Assembly: GCF_000010725.1 (NCBI RefSeq)
Contig: NC_013854.1
Coordinates: 1,021,001-1,085,000, forward strand
Direction: 5' to 3'
Source of the DNA: Azospirillum sp. B510
GTDB taxonomy: Bacteria; Pseudomonadota; Alphaproteobacteria; Azospirillales; Azospirillaceae
DNA length: 64,000 bases
In this document: positions 47,603-57,685 of the stretch, piece after piece
How the letters are laid out: the number at the start of each line of letters is the position of its first letter
How positions within the stretch are numbered: the stretch's first letter is position 1
Translations under genes and position numbers: made by a program
The notes under the pieces: model-generated
What the model was told of the DNA's origin: nothing
Database searches by the model: none
Seen by the model: the letters and a program-made list of their open reading frames with translations, nothing else

Positions 47603-49384
47603 CTATGGTAGACGGATCGTCACCGTCGTTCCGGCGCCCGGTCGGCTGTCCAGCGTCAGGGTGCCGCCATGGGCCTCGACGAAACGGCGGGCGAGCGGCA
47701 GGCCCAATCCGGTTCCGGCCTCCGCCTTGGTCAGATAGTTGTGGACCTGACGGAACGGCTCCATCGCGATCAGCATTTCTTCGGCATTCATGCCGATGCC
47801 GCTGTCGCGGACGGTGATGACCGTCCCGCTGCCGTCTGGATCGGCGGTGGCCTCCAGCCGCACGGTGCCGCCGGCCGGGGTGAATTTGATGGCGTTGGAC
47901 AGGAGATTCAGCACGGCCTGACGCATGCGGACCCCATCAGCCGTGACCAGCAGGCCAGGAGCGATGGCGTCGCCGGTCAGCGTCACCCCCTTGCGCAGAG
48001 CCAGCGCCTCCACCAGCCCCAGGCAATCCGTCAGAAAATCGTCCAGCGCGATTCTGGTCGGGAACAGCTCCAGCCGTCCGGCCTCGATCTTCGCCATGTC
48101 GAGCAGTTCGTTGACGAGGTCCAGCAAGTGGCGTCCGGACTGGTGGATCGCGGTCAGATATTCGGCATGTTTGGGCGGGGCCGGGCCGAAGATGCCGGAC
48201 ATCAGCACGTCGGCGAAGCCGATGATGGCGTTCAACGGCGTGCGCAGTTCGTGGCTCATGTTGGCGAGGAATTCGCTCTTGGCCTGGTTGGCCGCCTCGG
48301 CAAGTTCCTTTTCCGACTGAAGCCGGCGGCGCTGCTCGATCAGCACCGCCTCGCGTGCGCGCCGTACCTCCCCCTCGGCGCTCCGGCGGCGGCCGTAGGC
48401 GCGTGATACCAGCAGGGCAAGACCCAGAGTCGCGGCACAGGCTCCGGCGGCACCGCCGACCACCGTCATGCGCTGGGCCGTCAGCCGCTGATGCACCAAT
48501 GCGACCGGAACGCCCAGCGCCACCGCCCACCCGGTCTCCTGTGACCGGCTGAAGACGGTATAGGCGTCGTCATCATCCTTGGTGCGCGCGGTGAACAATC
48601 CACCGGACCGGGTGGTCAATTCCGCTTCCAGCGAGGAGGTGACGCGATGGCCGAGGAAGGAGTCGGCGTCATTGGAGCGCGCGGCGATCAGCATCGTCGG
48701 GTCGATGACCGCCACCGTCCATTCCGGCGGGATCCGGCGGGTTTGCATCGCTCCCGCCAGCCCCTCCAGGCTCAGTGCCAGCGAGAGGACATAGCGCACC
48801 CGCTCGCTCTGGCTGGCCGGATCGAAGCGGATGATCGGAGCGCGCAGGATCAGCGCCGGTCTTCCCGGCGGGCCGCCCGGTGGCAGGACCCCGCCGATCA
48901 CCGCCCGGCGGCTCTGGATCACCTGACGGGTGACTTCATCCAGCCGGGGTGGCGGCAGCGGCTGGACGCCCGGCGGATACTGGGTGTGAAAGACGAACCG
49001 GTTGCTGTCCGCGTCGATCAGCCCCATCGCCAGCCAACCCGTCTGACTCCGGGCGGCGCTGGTCATCTCGACATAAAGCGTGGCAGGATCGTCGGCGTGG
49101 GGCTGAAGCAGGGCGGACAGCAGTTCCAGCGGGCGCAGCTGGCTCGCCAGTTCGCGGTCGATCACCAGCGACAGCGAGCGGGCGACCGATTGCAGGTCCT
49201 GCTCCATCTCGGCACGCTCGCGGCTGTCGAGCTGCCAGACCAGGATCGCGCCGAACAGCAGCAGAGGCGCCGTCACGGCAAGACCGATGGCGAGCAGAGA
49301 GCTGGGAAACCGCAATCGCAACCTTCGATGCTCCGATCCGCCGATGGAAATCGTCTGGGTGGTGGCGGAAGAGTAGTACACCAC
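47603..49384 (-). CDS. Membrane sensor histidine kinase
   Basis: A 593-residue kinase. Membrane helix at about 30-50, periplasmic sensor region to about 305, a second helix (about 308-330), a short coiled coil, then HisKA ([14 protein letters not shown], phospho-His) and HATPase ([24 protein letters not shown]). There is no receiver domain. It lies 45 bp after dctR in the same direction, so it may be the third gene of that operon. The start is a GTG at 49384. Its partner response regulator is not evident unless it is DctR. Confidence 0.9.
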   Translation of the reverse strand: MVYYSSATTQTISIGGSEHRRLRLRFPSSLLAIGLAVTAPLLLFGAILVWQLDSRERAEMEQDLQSVARSLSLVIDRELASQLRPLELLSALLQPHADDPATLYVEMTSAARSQTGWLAMGLIDADSNRFVFHTQYPPGVQPLPPPRLDEVTRQVIQSRRAVIGGVLPPGGPPGRPALILRAPIIRFDPASQSERVRYVLSLALSLEGLAGAMQTRRIPPEWTVAVIDPTMLIAARSNDADSFLGHRVTSSLEAELTTRSGGLFTARTKDDDDAYTVFSRSQETGWAVALGVPVALVHQRLTAQRMTVVGGAAGACAATLGLALLVSRAYGRRRSAEGEVRRAREAVLIEQRRRLQSEKELAEAANQAKSEFLANMSHELRTPLNAIIGFADVLMSGIFGPAPPKHAEYLTAIHQSGRHLLDLVNELLDMAKIEAGRLELFPTRIALDDFLTDCLGLVEALALRKGVTLTGDAIAPGLLVTADGVRMRQAVLNLLSNAIKFTPAGGTVRLEATADPDGSGTVITVRDSGIGMNAEEMLIAMEPFRQVHNYLTKAEAGTGLGLPLARRFVEAHGGTLTLDSRPGAGTTVTIRLP

Positions 49385-49429
49385 CCGGACCGACTCCAGG
49401 CGCTTTATCCCTTTCCCGAGGCCTCGTCC

Positions 49430-50026
49430 TCAGGGCGCTCCGCTCAGCAGCCGTGTCAGCTCCACCGCCGTCTTCACCCGCATCTTCTCGAAGACATGGC
49501 TGCGGTGGACCTCCACCGTGCGCATGCTGATGCCGAGTTCATCGGCGATGATCTTGTTCAGGCGGCCGGCGACGACCAGTTCCATCACCTGCCGTTCGCG
49601 CTGGGTCAGGGTGGCGAGACGGGCGGCCAGCCCGGCCTGTCCGGCCTCGCGCTCGCGCTGTTCGGCGTCGGCGGCGAGCGCGTCGATCACCCGGTCGACC
49701 AGCTCGTTGTCGTTGAAGGGCTTTTCCACGAAGTCGCGGGCTCCCTTCTTCAGGGCGCCGACGGCGATCGGCACGTCGCCATGGCCGGTCAGGAAGATCA
49801 CCGGCATGCGGCTGCCGCGGGCGAGCAGGCGGTCGAACAGTTCCAGGCCGCTCATCCCCTCCATGCGGATGTCCAGCAACAGACAACCGGCGGTGTCCGG
49901 CCGCCACGCCTCCAGGAAGGCCTCGGCGGACGGCCAGCCGGCGACCGGGACATTGCGCGACTGGAACAGCCAGCAGAGAGCGTCGCGAATGGCCTCGTCG
50001 TCGTCGACGATATGGAGCGTTGTCAT
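49430..50026 (-). CDS. dctR: Two-component response regulator DctR (FixJ/LuxR type)
   Basis: A 198-residue regulator. The receiver domain has VDDDEAI, the phospho-Asp in LLDIRMEGMSG and the Lys in FVEKPF. The C-terminal LuxR helix-turn-helix has LTQRERQVMELVVAG and ELGISMRTVEVHRSHVFEKM. It overlaps dctS by four bases and lies divergent from dctPQM, the known dctSR arrangement for C4-dicarboxylate uptake. Confidence 0.88.
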   Translation of the reverse strand: MTTLHIVDDDEAIRDALCWLFQSRNVPVAGWPSAEAFLEAWRPDTAGCLLLDIRMEGMSGLELFDRLLARGSRMPVIFLTGHGDVPIAVGALKKGARDFVEKPFNDNELVDRVIDALAADAEQREREAGQAGLAARLATLTQRERQVMELVVAGRLNKIIADELGISMRTVEVHRSHVFEKMRVKTAVELTRLLSGAP

Positions 50027-52182
50027 TCGGCGGCCTCGGCGCTGTGGTCGGGGGCATGGACGGGCAGGGTGAACAGGAAGCGCGTCCCGCCGGGAACCGC
50101 CTCGGCACCATCGCCGTCCATCGCCGCCTCGAACCACAGCCTGCCGCGGTGATGTTCGACGATGGACCGGCAGATGTTCAATCCCATGCCCATACCCTCG
50201 CGCTTGGTGGTGAAGAAGGGGGAAAACAGGCGGTCGGCCACCTCGGGCAGGATGCCGCAGCCATGGTCGCGGATTTCCGTCAGAAGCAGGCCGTCGCACT
50301 CTCCGGGGCCGCCTCCCGCCGCGGTGCCGGCGCAGCGGCGGACGGTGACGGTCAGGCGGCGGTCGGCTCTCGGGGTGCGGGCCATCGCCTCGATGCCGTT
50401 GCGCATCAGGTTCAGCACAACCTGTTGCAGCAGGATGCGGTCGCCGGTGACCGGCGGCAGGTCGGCCGGCGCGTCCAGCTCCACCCGCACGCCCAGCCGG
50501 GCGGCGTCGCTGCCGGCCAGCCCGACGCAATCCTCCAACACCTCGGCCAGCGAGCAGGGGGCGACCTTCGGGTCGCGCTTGCGCACGAAATCATGGATGC
50601 GGCGGACCACCAGCCCGGCGCGTCTGGCCTGGGCCGCCAGCTTCTCCAGCGCCGCCGCCACTTCCGTCACCACTTCCTGCGTGTCGCGGCGGTCGGAGCG
50701 CAGCCGGTTCAGGCAGCCGGTGCAATAGCTGGCGATGGCCGACAGCGGCTGGTTCAGCTCATGCGCCAGGGTGGAGGCCATCTCGCCCATGGTGATCAGG
50801 CGGGAGGTCTGTTGCAGCCGTTCCCGCTGCTGGCGGGCGAGATCCTCGGCGCGCTTGCGTTCGGTGATGTCGAGGACGGATCCCATCCAGCCGGTCTGGC
50901 GTCCGTTGGCGTCGATCAGCGGCGCCTCGTAGATCAGGGCGTCGAACCGCTCGCCGTTCGTCCGCTGGAACCGCATCTCCAGCCCGCTTTCCGGCGCCCG
51001 GCCGGCAAGAACGTCCTGGAAGGCGGCCTCGGCCTGGTCGATCTCCTCCGGCAGCCAATAGGGCATCGGCGGGCCGCGCCCGACGAGATCGTCGGCCTCC
51101 AGCCCGACCATGCGGCAGAAGGCCGGGTTCACATAGGTGATCCGTCCCTCCAGGTCGCGGGCGCGCATCCCCACGGTCAGGCTGTCCTCCATCGCCTTGC
51201 GGAAGGCGTGCTCCTCGCGCAGGGCCTCCTCGGCACGCAGGCGGCCGGCGATGTGGCGGCGCAACGACCACAGGCTCCATAGCGCCGATCCGGTCAGCGC
51301 GAAGATCGCCGCGACCAGCACGGTGCGGGTGACGTTGGACTCGCTGGGATAAGCGGTGACGACCAGCGCCAGACCATGGCCGGGCGGGTCGAAGGGGATG
51401 ACGTGGCTGCGCGCCGGGTCGGGTGCCGGCCCCGTTCCAGGCCCGGTTCCAGGCCCTGCTTCAGGCCCGGACCCGGAGCCCGATGCCGCCACGGGCACCG
51501 CCATGCGCGATTTCGAACCGAGAACCATTCCCGTCGCGTCGACGACTTCAAGTTGATAGCGTTGGGCGAACCACCAGGGAACATGGTGGGTCAACATCGC
51601 CTCGAACGAGAAGACGCCGACCAGCGTGCCGGCGAAGGCGCCATCGCGGAACAGCGGAAAGGCGGCGTCGAAGCCGCGGTCGGTGGCATCGATCCGGTAA
51701 GGGGCGCCATAGGCCCGCAGGCCGGAGATGCGGGCCATCCGCATCGCGTCGTCGCGCGACGGGACGCCTGGCTTGTTTTCGTCCGGCGCGCCGCTGGCCG
51801 GAAGCGGCGGTTCCGCCAGCAGGGGACGTCCCCCGGCATCCAGCCAGACCACCCGTTCGATCGCCGGGTTGGTGTTCACCACCAGCCGGGCCATCGCGGC
51901 GAACTGCCGCATGTCCGTGTCCGTCCTGCCCAGCGTCTCGGCCAGCCTTTCCAGTTTATCCTCGTCGGAGGCGAGCTGGAAATGCAGGTTCTGCTCGATC
52001 CACAGCGCGTCCTTGATCAGCGCCAGCGCCTCCTCGTCGCGTTCGTTACGCTGAAGCAGCCAGAGGAAGGCGCCAAGCAGCACCACGACCAGCAGCATCG
52101 CCACCACCGGCATGGCATGCGGCACCGCCCGCCCGATGCGGGCGGCGGAGGGGAGGGCCGGGGAGGGGCGTGGGATCGGCAT
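50023..52182 (-). CDS. dctS: C4-dicarboxylate sensor histidine kinase DctS
   Basis: About 719 residues. N-terminal membrane helix, a periplasmic double-PAS-type sensor (to about 290), a second helix, a cytosolic PAS/PAC (ITYVNPAFCRMVG, GSVLDITERK), HisKA (MGEMASTLAHELNQPL) and HATPase (GMGMGLNICRSIVEHH). An odd Gly/Pro-rich tract (GSGSGPEAGPGTGPGTGP) interrupts the sensor domain at about residue 250. The start is uncertain: ATG at 52182 is used, and the frame stays open to 52266. No clear Shine-Dalgarno sequence. Confidence 0.85.
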   Translation of the reverse strand: MPIPRPSPALPSAARIGRAVPHAMPVVAMLLVVVLLGAFLWLLQRNERDEEALALIKDALWIEQNLHFQLASDEDKLERLAETLGRTDTDMRQFAAMARLVVNTNPAIERVVWLDAGGRPLLAEPPLPASGAPDENKPGVPSRDDAMRMARISGLRAYGAPYRIDATDRGFDAAFPLFRDGAFAGTLVGVFSFEAMLTHHVPWWFAQRYQLEVVDATGMVLGSKSRMAVPVAASGSGSGPEAGPGTGPGTGPAPDPARSHVIPFDPPGHGLALVVTAYPSESNVTRTVLVAAIFALTGSALWSLWSLRRHIAGRLRAEEALREEHAFRKAMEDSLTVGMRARDLEGRITYVNPAFCRMVGLEADDLVGRGPPMPYWLPEEIDQAEAAFQDVLAGRAPESGLEMRFQRTNGERFDALIYEAPLIDANGRQTGWMGSVLDITERKRAEDLARQQRERLQQTSRLITMGEMASTLAHELNQPLSAIASYCTGCLNRLRSDRRDTQEVVTEVAAALEKLAAQARRAGLVVRRIHDFVRKRDPKVAPCSLAEVLEDCVGLAGSDAARLGVRVELDAPADLPPVTGDRILLQQVVLNLMRNGIEAMARTPRADRRLTVTVRRCAGTAAGGGPGECDGLLLTEIRDHGCGILPEVADRLFSPFFTTKREGMGMGLNICRSIVEHHRGRLWFEAAMDGDGAEAVPGGTRFLFTLPVHAPDHSAEAAE

Positions 52183-52351
52183 CGGCACGAAAGCGTGGTG
52201 GGAAGGATGATGGAGCGATGTGAAAGTGGAATAAGCCGACTTTGCGGATATCCACAATAGCGGCAATTCGCCCGATCATGAAGAATAGGAAACAAGTTCG
52301 AGACCAAACATTCCGTAAAACCGATAAATGACACCAGAGGGGGACGCACCT

Positions 52352-53374
52352 ATGAAACTCGTGAAGCTCCTGTGCGCGGCGGCGGTCGGCTGCGTGATGT
52401 CGGCGCCGATGGCCCTGTCCACGGCCTGGGCCCAGGACCAGATCGTCATCAAGTTCAGCCATGTCGTGGCTCCGGAGACGCCGAAGGGCAAGGGTGCCGA
52501 GAAGTTCAAGGAGCTTGCGGAAAGGCTGACCGCCGGCAAGGTCAAGGTCGAGGTCTATCCCAACAGCCAGCTCTACAAGGACAAGGAGGAGCTTGAGGCT
52601 CTCCAGCTGGGTGCGGTTCAGATGCTGGCTCCGTCGCTGGCCAAGTTCGGCCCGCTGGGGGCCAAGGAATTCGAGGTCTTCGACCTGCCCTACATCTTCC
52701 CCAGCAAGGAGGTGCTCCAGCGCGTCACCAAGGGCGAGATCGGCAAGAGCCTGTTCAGGAAGCTGGAGTCCAAGGGCATCGTCGGGCTGGCCTATTGGGA
52801 CAACGGCTTCAAGATCATGAGCGCCAACAAGCCGCTCATCAAGCCGGAGGACGTGAAGGGCCTGAAGATGCGCATCCAGTCGTCCAAGGTGCTGGATGCC
52901 CAGATGCGGGCGTTGGGCGCCCTGCCGCAGGTGATGGCCTTCTCCGAGGTGTATCAGGCGTTGCAGACCGGCGTCGTCGACGGTACGGAGAACCCGCCGT
53001 CCAACATGTACACCCAGAAGATGCATGAGGTGCAGAAGAACGCCACGCTGACCGACCATGGCTATCTCGGCTATGCGGTGATCGTGAACAAGAAGTTCTG
53101 GGAGGGTCTGCCGGCCGACGTGCGCGGCAAGCTGGAAGAGGCGATGAAGGAGGCGACCGACTATGCCAACGACATCGCCCAGAACGAGAACGACGTGGCG
53201 CTGGCCCAGATGAAGGCGTCGGGCAAGACCGAGTTCCACAGCCAGACCAAGGAAGAGCGCGAGGCCTGGATCAAGGCGCTGAAGCCGGTCCACAAGGATG
53301 CCGAAGCGCGCGTCGGCAAGGATCTGATCGAGGCGATCTATAAGGAATCGGCGGCGGCCGGCTTCAAGATGTGA
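52352..53374 (+). CDS. dctP: TRAP transporter C4-dicarboxylate-binding protein DctP
   Basis: The periplasmic receptor, 340 residues, of the TRAP uptake system. Signal peptide cleaved after ALSTAWA. KFSHVVAPETPKG opens the mature protein, LKMRIQ holds the conserved ligand-binding Arg, and VDGTENPPSN is the family motif. The ATG at 52352 has GGGGGAC upstream. The 169-bp gap to dctS is the presumed regulatory region for both divergent transcripts; I found no convincing sigma-54 site there. Confidence 0.93.
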   Translation: MKLVKLLCAAAVGCVMSAPMALSTAWAQDQIVIKFSHVVAPETPKGKGAEKFKELAERLTAGKVKVEVYPNSQLYKDKEELEALQLGAVQMLAPSLAKFGPLGAKEFEVFDLPYIFPSKEVLQRVTKGEIGKSLFRKLESKGIVGLAYWDNGFKIMSANKPLIKPEDVKGLKMRIQSSKVLDAQMRALGALPQVMAFSEVYQALQTGVVDGTENPPSNMYTQKMHEVQKNATLTDHGYLGYAVIVNKKFWEGLPADVRGKLEEAMKEATDYANDIAQNENDVALAQMKASGKTEFHSQTKEEREAWIKALKPVHKDAEARVGKDLIEAIYKESAAAGFKM

Positions 53375-53465
53375 TGTGAGGCTCCCTCCCCTCCGTCTCC
53401 CCCCGGGGAGAGGGAGGGGGGTGTCAGGTCACCGACCATCTCCGCCGACCGGGAGAGTCCCCGAC

Positions 53466-54035
53466 ATGTTCATGAAGATACTCGACCGCCTCGAGGAGAC
53501 GCTGATCGCGTCGCTCATGGCGGGGGCGACGCTCGTCATCTTCGCGTCCGTCGTCCATCGCTATTTCTCCGGCGTCCCCTACATCCAGGATTATGTGCTG
53601 CACTGGAACTTCGCCTGGGCGCAGGAACTGTGCATCTACATGTTCGTGTGGATGGCCAAGTTCGGTGCCGCCTATGGCGTGCGCACCGGCATCCATGTCG
53701 GCGTCGACGTCATCATCAACCGGATGGAGCCGAACCTGCGCGGCAAGTTCGTGCTGTTCGGGCTGGGCGCCGGCGCGCTGTTCACCTTCATCGTCGGCTC
53801 GCTCGGCGCCCGCTTCGTCTACCACATCTCCGAGACCGAGCAGGTGTCGGCCGATCTGGAATGGCCGATGTGGATCATCTATCTGGCGGTACCGCTCGGC
53901 TCCTACCTGATGTGCTTCCGCTTCCTCCAGGTCGCCTGGGCCTTCGTCCGCACCGGCGAGTTGCCCCATCACGACCATGCCCAGGTCGACGGCATCGATC
54001 CGGTCGAAGCCGCCAAGGAAGGAGGTCCGGCATGA
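53466..54035 (+). CDS. dctQ: TRAP transporter small permease DctQ
   Basis: A 189-residue protein with four hydrophobic helices and the family pattern WAQELCIYMFVWMAKFGAAYGVRTGIHVGVD (in part: TGIHVGVD). It follows dctP by 91 bp and overlaps dctM by four bases. GGGAGAG precedes the ATG. Confidence 0.9.
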   Translation: MFMKILDRLEETLIASLMAGATLVIFASVVHRYFSGVPYIQDYVLHWNFAWAQELCIYMFVWMAKFGAAYGVRTGIHVGVDVIINRMEPNLRGKFVLFGLGAGALFTFIVGSLGARFVYHISETEQVSADLEWPMWIIYLAVPLGSYLMCFRFLQVAWAFVRTGELPHHDHAQVDGIDPVEAAKEGGPA

Positions 54036-55330
54036 ACGCTGCCATCATCTTCGGGCTTTTGCTGGCCCTCATGCTCACCGGCATGCCGATCTCCATCTCG
54101 CTCGGCCTGACGGTGCTCTCCTTCCTGTTCTTCATGACCGACGTGCCGATCGACGCGGTGGCGTTGAAGCTGTTCACCGGCATCGAGAAGTTCGAGATCA
54201 TGGCGATCCCGTTCTTCATCCTGGCCGGCAATTTCCTGACCCATGGCGGCGTCGCCCGCCGCATGATCAACTTCGCCACCTCGATGGTCGGCCACTGGTA
54301 TGGCGGGCTGGGTCTGGCCGGCGTGATGGCCTGCGCGCTGTTCGCCGCGGTGTCGGGCTCCAGCCCGGCGACGGTCGTCGCCATCGGCTCGATCATCCTG
54401 CCGGCGATGGTGGCGCAGGGCTTCCCGAAGAATTTCGGCGCCGGCATCATCACCACCTCGGGCGCGCTCGGCATCCTGATCCCGCCGTCGATCGTCATGG
54501 TGATGTATTGCGTCGCCACCACCGGCCACCCGCAGGCCGCCTCCATCGGCCAGATGTTCATCGCCGGCGTGGTGCCGGGCATCCTGCTGGCCTGCTTCCT
54601 CGGTTTCACCACCTGGTTCCGCGCCCGCAAGTTCGGCTATCCGCGCCTGCCCAAGGCCAGCTTCGCTCAGCGCATGCATGCCCTGCGCGAGAGCTTCTGG
54701 GGCCTGCTGCTGATCATCGTGGTGATGGGCGGCATCTACAGCGGCATCTTCACCCCGACCGAGGCGGCGGCGATGGCCGCGGTCTACGCCTTTGTCGTCG
54801 CCGTCTTCATCTACAAGGACATGCCGCTCAGCCGCGTGCCGAAGGTGCTGCTGGACAGCGCCAGCATGTCGGCGATGCTGCTCTACATCATCACCAACGC
54901 GGTGCTCTTCTCCTTCCTGATGACGTCGGAGCAGATCCCGCAGAACATGGCGGCCTGGATCCTCGACCAGAACATGGGCGTCTGGGTCTTCCTGCTGGTG
55001 GTGAACATCATCCTGCTGGCCGCCGGCAATTTCATGGAGCCGTCCTCCATCGTCCTGATCATGGCGCCGATCCTGTTCCCGGTCGCCATGAAGCTGGGCA
55101 TCGACCCGGTGCATTTCGGCATCCTGATCATCGTCAACATGGAGGTCGGCATGTGCCACCCGCCGGTGGGCCTGAACCTCTATGTCGCCTCGGGCATCAC
55201 CAAGATGGGCATCACCGAGCTGACGGTGGCGGTGTGGCCGTGGCTGCTGACGATGCTGATCTTCCTCGGTCTCATCACCTATGTGCCGGCGATCACCCTG
55301 TGGTTCCCGCGCATGCTGGGCTTCATGTAA
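54032..55330 (+). CDS. dctM: TRAP transporter large permease DctM
   Basis: The sodium-coupled transport subunit, 432 residues with about 12 helices. Family motifs are AIPFFILAGNFLTHGGVARR, SGSSPATVVAIGSI and LGILIPPSI. Normal family length. Last gene of dctPQM, followed by a strong terminator. Confidence 0.93.
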   Translation: MNAAIIFGLLLALMLTGMPISISLGLTVLSFLFFMTDVPIDAVALKLFTGIEKFEIMAIPFFILAGNFLTHGGVARRMINFATSMVGHWYGGLGLAGVMACALFAAVSGSSPATVVAIGSIILPAMVAQGFPKNFGAGIITTSGALGILIPPSIVMVMYCVATTGHPQAASIGQMFIAGVVPGILLACFLGFTTWFRARKFGYPRLPKASFAQRMHALRESFWGLLLIIVVMGGIYSGIFTPTEAAAMAAVYAFVVAVFIYKDMPLSRVPKVLLDSASMSAMLLYIITNAVLFSFLMTSEQIPQNMAAWILDQNMGVWVFLLVVNIILLAAGNFMEPSSIVLIMAPILFPVAMKLGIDPVHFGILIIVNMEVGMCHPPVGLNLYVASGITKMGITELTVAVWPWLLTMLIFLGLITYVPAITLWFPRMLGFM

Positions 55331-55370
55331 AGGCGCAAGCATAGCGGGGATATTCGCCCGGCCGGCGGCG

Positions 55371-55409
55371 GGGCCGCGAAGTCCGGACCTGGGACTTCGC
55401 GGCCCTTCT
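55371..55409 (+). terminator. Rho-independent terminator of dctPQM
   Basis: A 14-bp stem (55371-55384 with 55392-55405), 7-base loop, then TTCT. Forty bp after the dctM stop. Confidence 0.78.
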
Positions 55410-55521
55410 GCTTGCTGGAGCCTTCAATATTGTACCCATACATTGTTGTGCATTGATGCGGGTGCGCGGCAGGGCCTAGAGTTGGCGCATTCCCCGCCGC
55501 CAGCCAGACCAGAGGTTAGCC

Positions 55522-57573
55522 TTGTCGGCCCAGTTCCTCCCCACCGCCTGTCCGCATGATTGTCCCAGCACCTGCGCCCTGGAGGTCGAGCGTCTCGCCC
55601 CCGACCGCATCGGCAAGGTGCGCGGTGCCGCCGAGAACAGCTATACCGCCGGCGTCATCTGCGCGAAGGTCAGCCGCTATGCCGAACGGGCGCATTCGCC
55701 GGACCGGCTGAAGACCCCGCTGCTGCGCAACGGCCCCAAGGGCTCCGGCCAGTGGAAGCCGATCGGCTGGGACGAGGCGCTGGACCGCATCGCCGACGCC
55801 TTCCTGACCGCCGAGCGGACCTATGGCCCGGAAGCGGTCTGGCCCTATTTCTACGCCGGCACCATGGGGCTGGTGCAGCGCGGCGGCATCCAGCGCCTGC
55901 GCCACGCCAAGGGCTATTCGCGCCAGACCAGCACGGTGTGCGACACGCCGGCCAACATGGGCTGGCTCGCCGGCTATGGCGACATCCGCGGCGCCGATCC
56001 GCGCGAGATGGCGGAGAGCGACCTGATCGTCAATTGGGGCGGCAACCCGGTGGCGACCCAGGTCAACGTGATGACCCATGTCAGCCGCGCCCGCAAGGGC
56101 CGCGGCGCCAAGCTGGTCACCATCGATCCCTACCGCACCGGCACGGCCGAGGTCTCCGACCTGCATCTGATGCTGCGGCCGGGCACCGACGGGGCGCTGG
56201 CCTGCGCGGTGATGCATGTGCTGTTCCGCGACGGTCACGCCGACCGCGCCTATCTGGACCGGCTGGCCGGCGACACCACGGCGCTGGAGGCCCATCTCGC
56301 CAGCCGCACGCCGGAATGGGCGGCATCCATCACCGGCCTGGGCGTGGCGGAGATCGAGGAATTCGCCCGTCTCTACGGCACGACCAAGCGCAGCTACCTG
56401 CGGGTCGGCTACGGCCTGTCGCGCGCCCACAATGGCGCGGCGCAGGTTCATGCCGTATCCTGCCTGCCGGTGGTCACCGGGGCGTGGCAGCACAGGGGTG
56501 GCGGCGCGCTCTATTGCTCGTCCGGCATCTACAAGCTGGACAAGACCCTGTCGGAAGGGCTGGACCGGCTCGACACCGGCGTGCGCAGCTTCGACCAGTC
56601 GCGCATCGGCGCGGTGCTGACCGGCGACCCGCGCGACCTGACCAGCGGCCCGCCGGTGACGGCGATGCTGATCCAGAACACCAACCCGGTGACGATCTGC
56701 CCGGATTCGACCCGGGTCCGCCAGGGCTTCCTGCGCGAGGATCTGTTCGTCGCGGTGCATGAGCAGTTCATGACCGACACCGCCAAGCTCGCCGATCTGG
56801 TGATCCCCGCCACCACCTTCCTGGAGCATGACGACATCTACCGTGGCGGCGGCCAGATGCACATCCTGATCGGCCGCAAGGTGATCGAGCCGCAGCATGA
56901 GGCGCGCGAGAACCATTGGGTGATCAGCGAACTCGCCCGCCGCGTCGGCGCCGAGCATCCGGGATTCGGCATGACCGCGCTGGAGATCATCGACGCCATG
57001 TTGAAGGCGTCCAACCTGGGCGACGCGGCGACGCTGACCGAACGGCGCTGGATCGACGCCCAGCCGGATTTCGAGACCTCGCATTTCCTCAACGGCTTCG
57101 CCCATCCCGACAACAAGTTCCGCTTCGCCCCCGACTGGGCGGCGCTCGGCCCCTATGGCGGCATGCCGGCGATGCCCGACCATATGCCGCCCGGCCGCGA
57201 CGCCGACGCCGATCATCCGTTCCGCCTCGTCACCGCGCCGGCCCGCCAGTTCCTCAACACCTCCTTCACCGAGACGCTGACCGCCCAGCGCCGGGAAGGC
57301 CGTCCCACCGCGCTGATCCATCCGGACGACGCGACCGGGCTGGGTCTGGCCGACGGCGACGCGGTGCGGCTGGGCAATCCGCAGGGCAGTGTCGTGGTCC
57401 ATGCCAAGCCCTTCGCCGGGGTGCCGCGCGGCGTGGTGATCGTCGAGGGCATCTGGCCGAACGGCGCCTTCGTCGAGGGCATGGGCATCAACAGCCTGAC
57501 CTCGCCCGAGCCGGTGCCGCCGGCCGGTGGGGCGGCGTTCCATGACACGGCGGTGTGGATGCGGGCGGCGTAA
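55522..57573 (+). CDS. Molybdopterin-dependent oxidoreductase (DMSO reductase family)
   Basis: 683 residues. The N terminus holds a [4Fe-4S] motif (CPHDCPSTC with a fourth Cys in VICAK). The molybdopterin domain (VNWGGNPVAT, IDPYRTGTAEVSD) and the C-terminal dinucleotide-binding domain (HPDDATGLGLADGDAVRL) follow. No partner electron-transfer subunit or twin-arginine signal is seen, so it is likely cytosolic. The substrate is unknown. The start is a TTG at 55522 with AGAGG upstream. Confidence 0.87.
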   Translation: MSAQFLPTACPHDCPSTCALEVERLAPDRIGKVRGAAENSYTAGVICAKVSRYAERAHSPDRLKTPLLRNGPKGSGQWKPIGWDEALDRIADAFLTAERTYGPEAVWPYFYAGTMGLVQRGGIQRLRHAKGYSRQTSTVCDTPANMGWLAGYGDIRGADPREMAESDLIVNWGGNPVATQVNVMTHVSRARKGRGAKLVTIDPYRTGTAEVSDLHLMLRPGTDGALACAVMHVLFRDGHADRAYLDRLAGDTTALEAHLASRTPEWAASITGLGVAEIEEFARLYGTTKRSYLRVGYGLSRAHNGAAQVHAVSCLPVVTGAWQHRGGGALYCSSGIYKLDKTLSEGLDRLDTGVRSFDQSRIGAVLTGDPRDLTSGPPVTAMLIQNTNPVTICPDSTRVRQGFLREDLFVAVHEQFMTDTAKLADLVIPATTFLEHDDIYRGGGQMHILIGRKVIEPQHEARENHWVISELARRVGAEHPGFGMTALEIIDAMLKASNLGDAATLTERRWIDAQPDFETSHFLNGFAHPDNKFRFAPDWAALGPYGGMPAMPDHMPPGRDADADHPFRLVTAPARQFLNTSFTETLTAQRREGRPTALIHPDDATGLGLADGDAVRLGNPQGSVVVHAKPFAGVPRGVVIVEGIWPNGAFVEGMGINSLTSPEPVPPAGGAAFHDTAVWMRAA

Positions 57574-57685
57574 GTACGGCGGCGGGTGGGTTGGATCGCC
57601 ACCCCACCCCCGGCCACGCCCATAGTGCCGCGTGCGTATGTCTGCTATGGCTGTGCCCCCGTCCCCGATACCGCGCAGCACCGCC

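Noticed and set aside
52183..52351. Sigma-54 promoter for dctPQM
   Set aside because: No GG-N10-GC with proper context was found; dctSR systems of this type do not require it.
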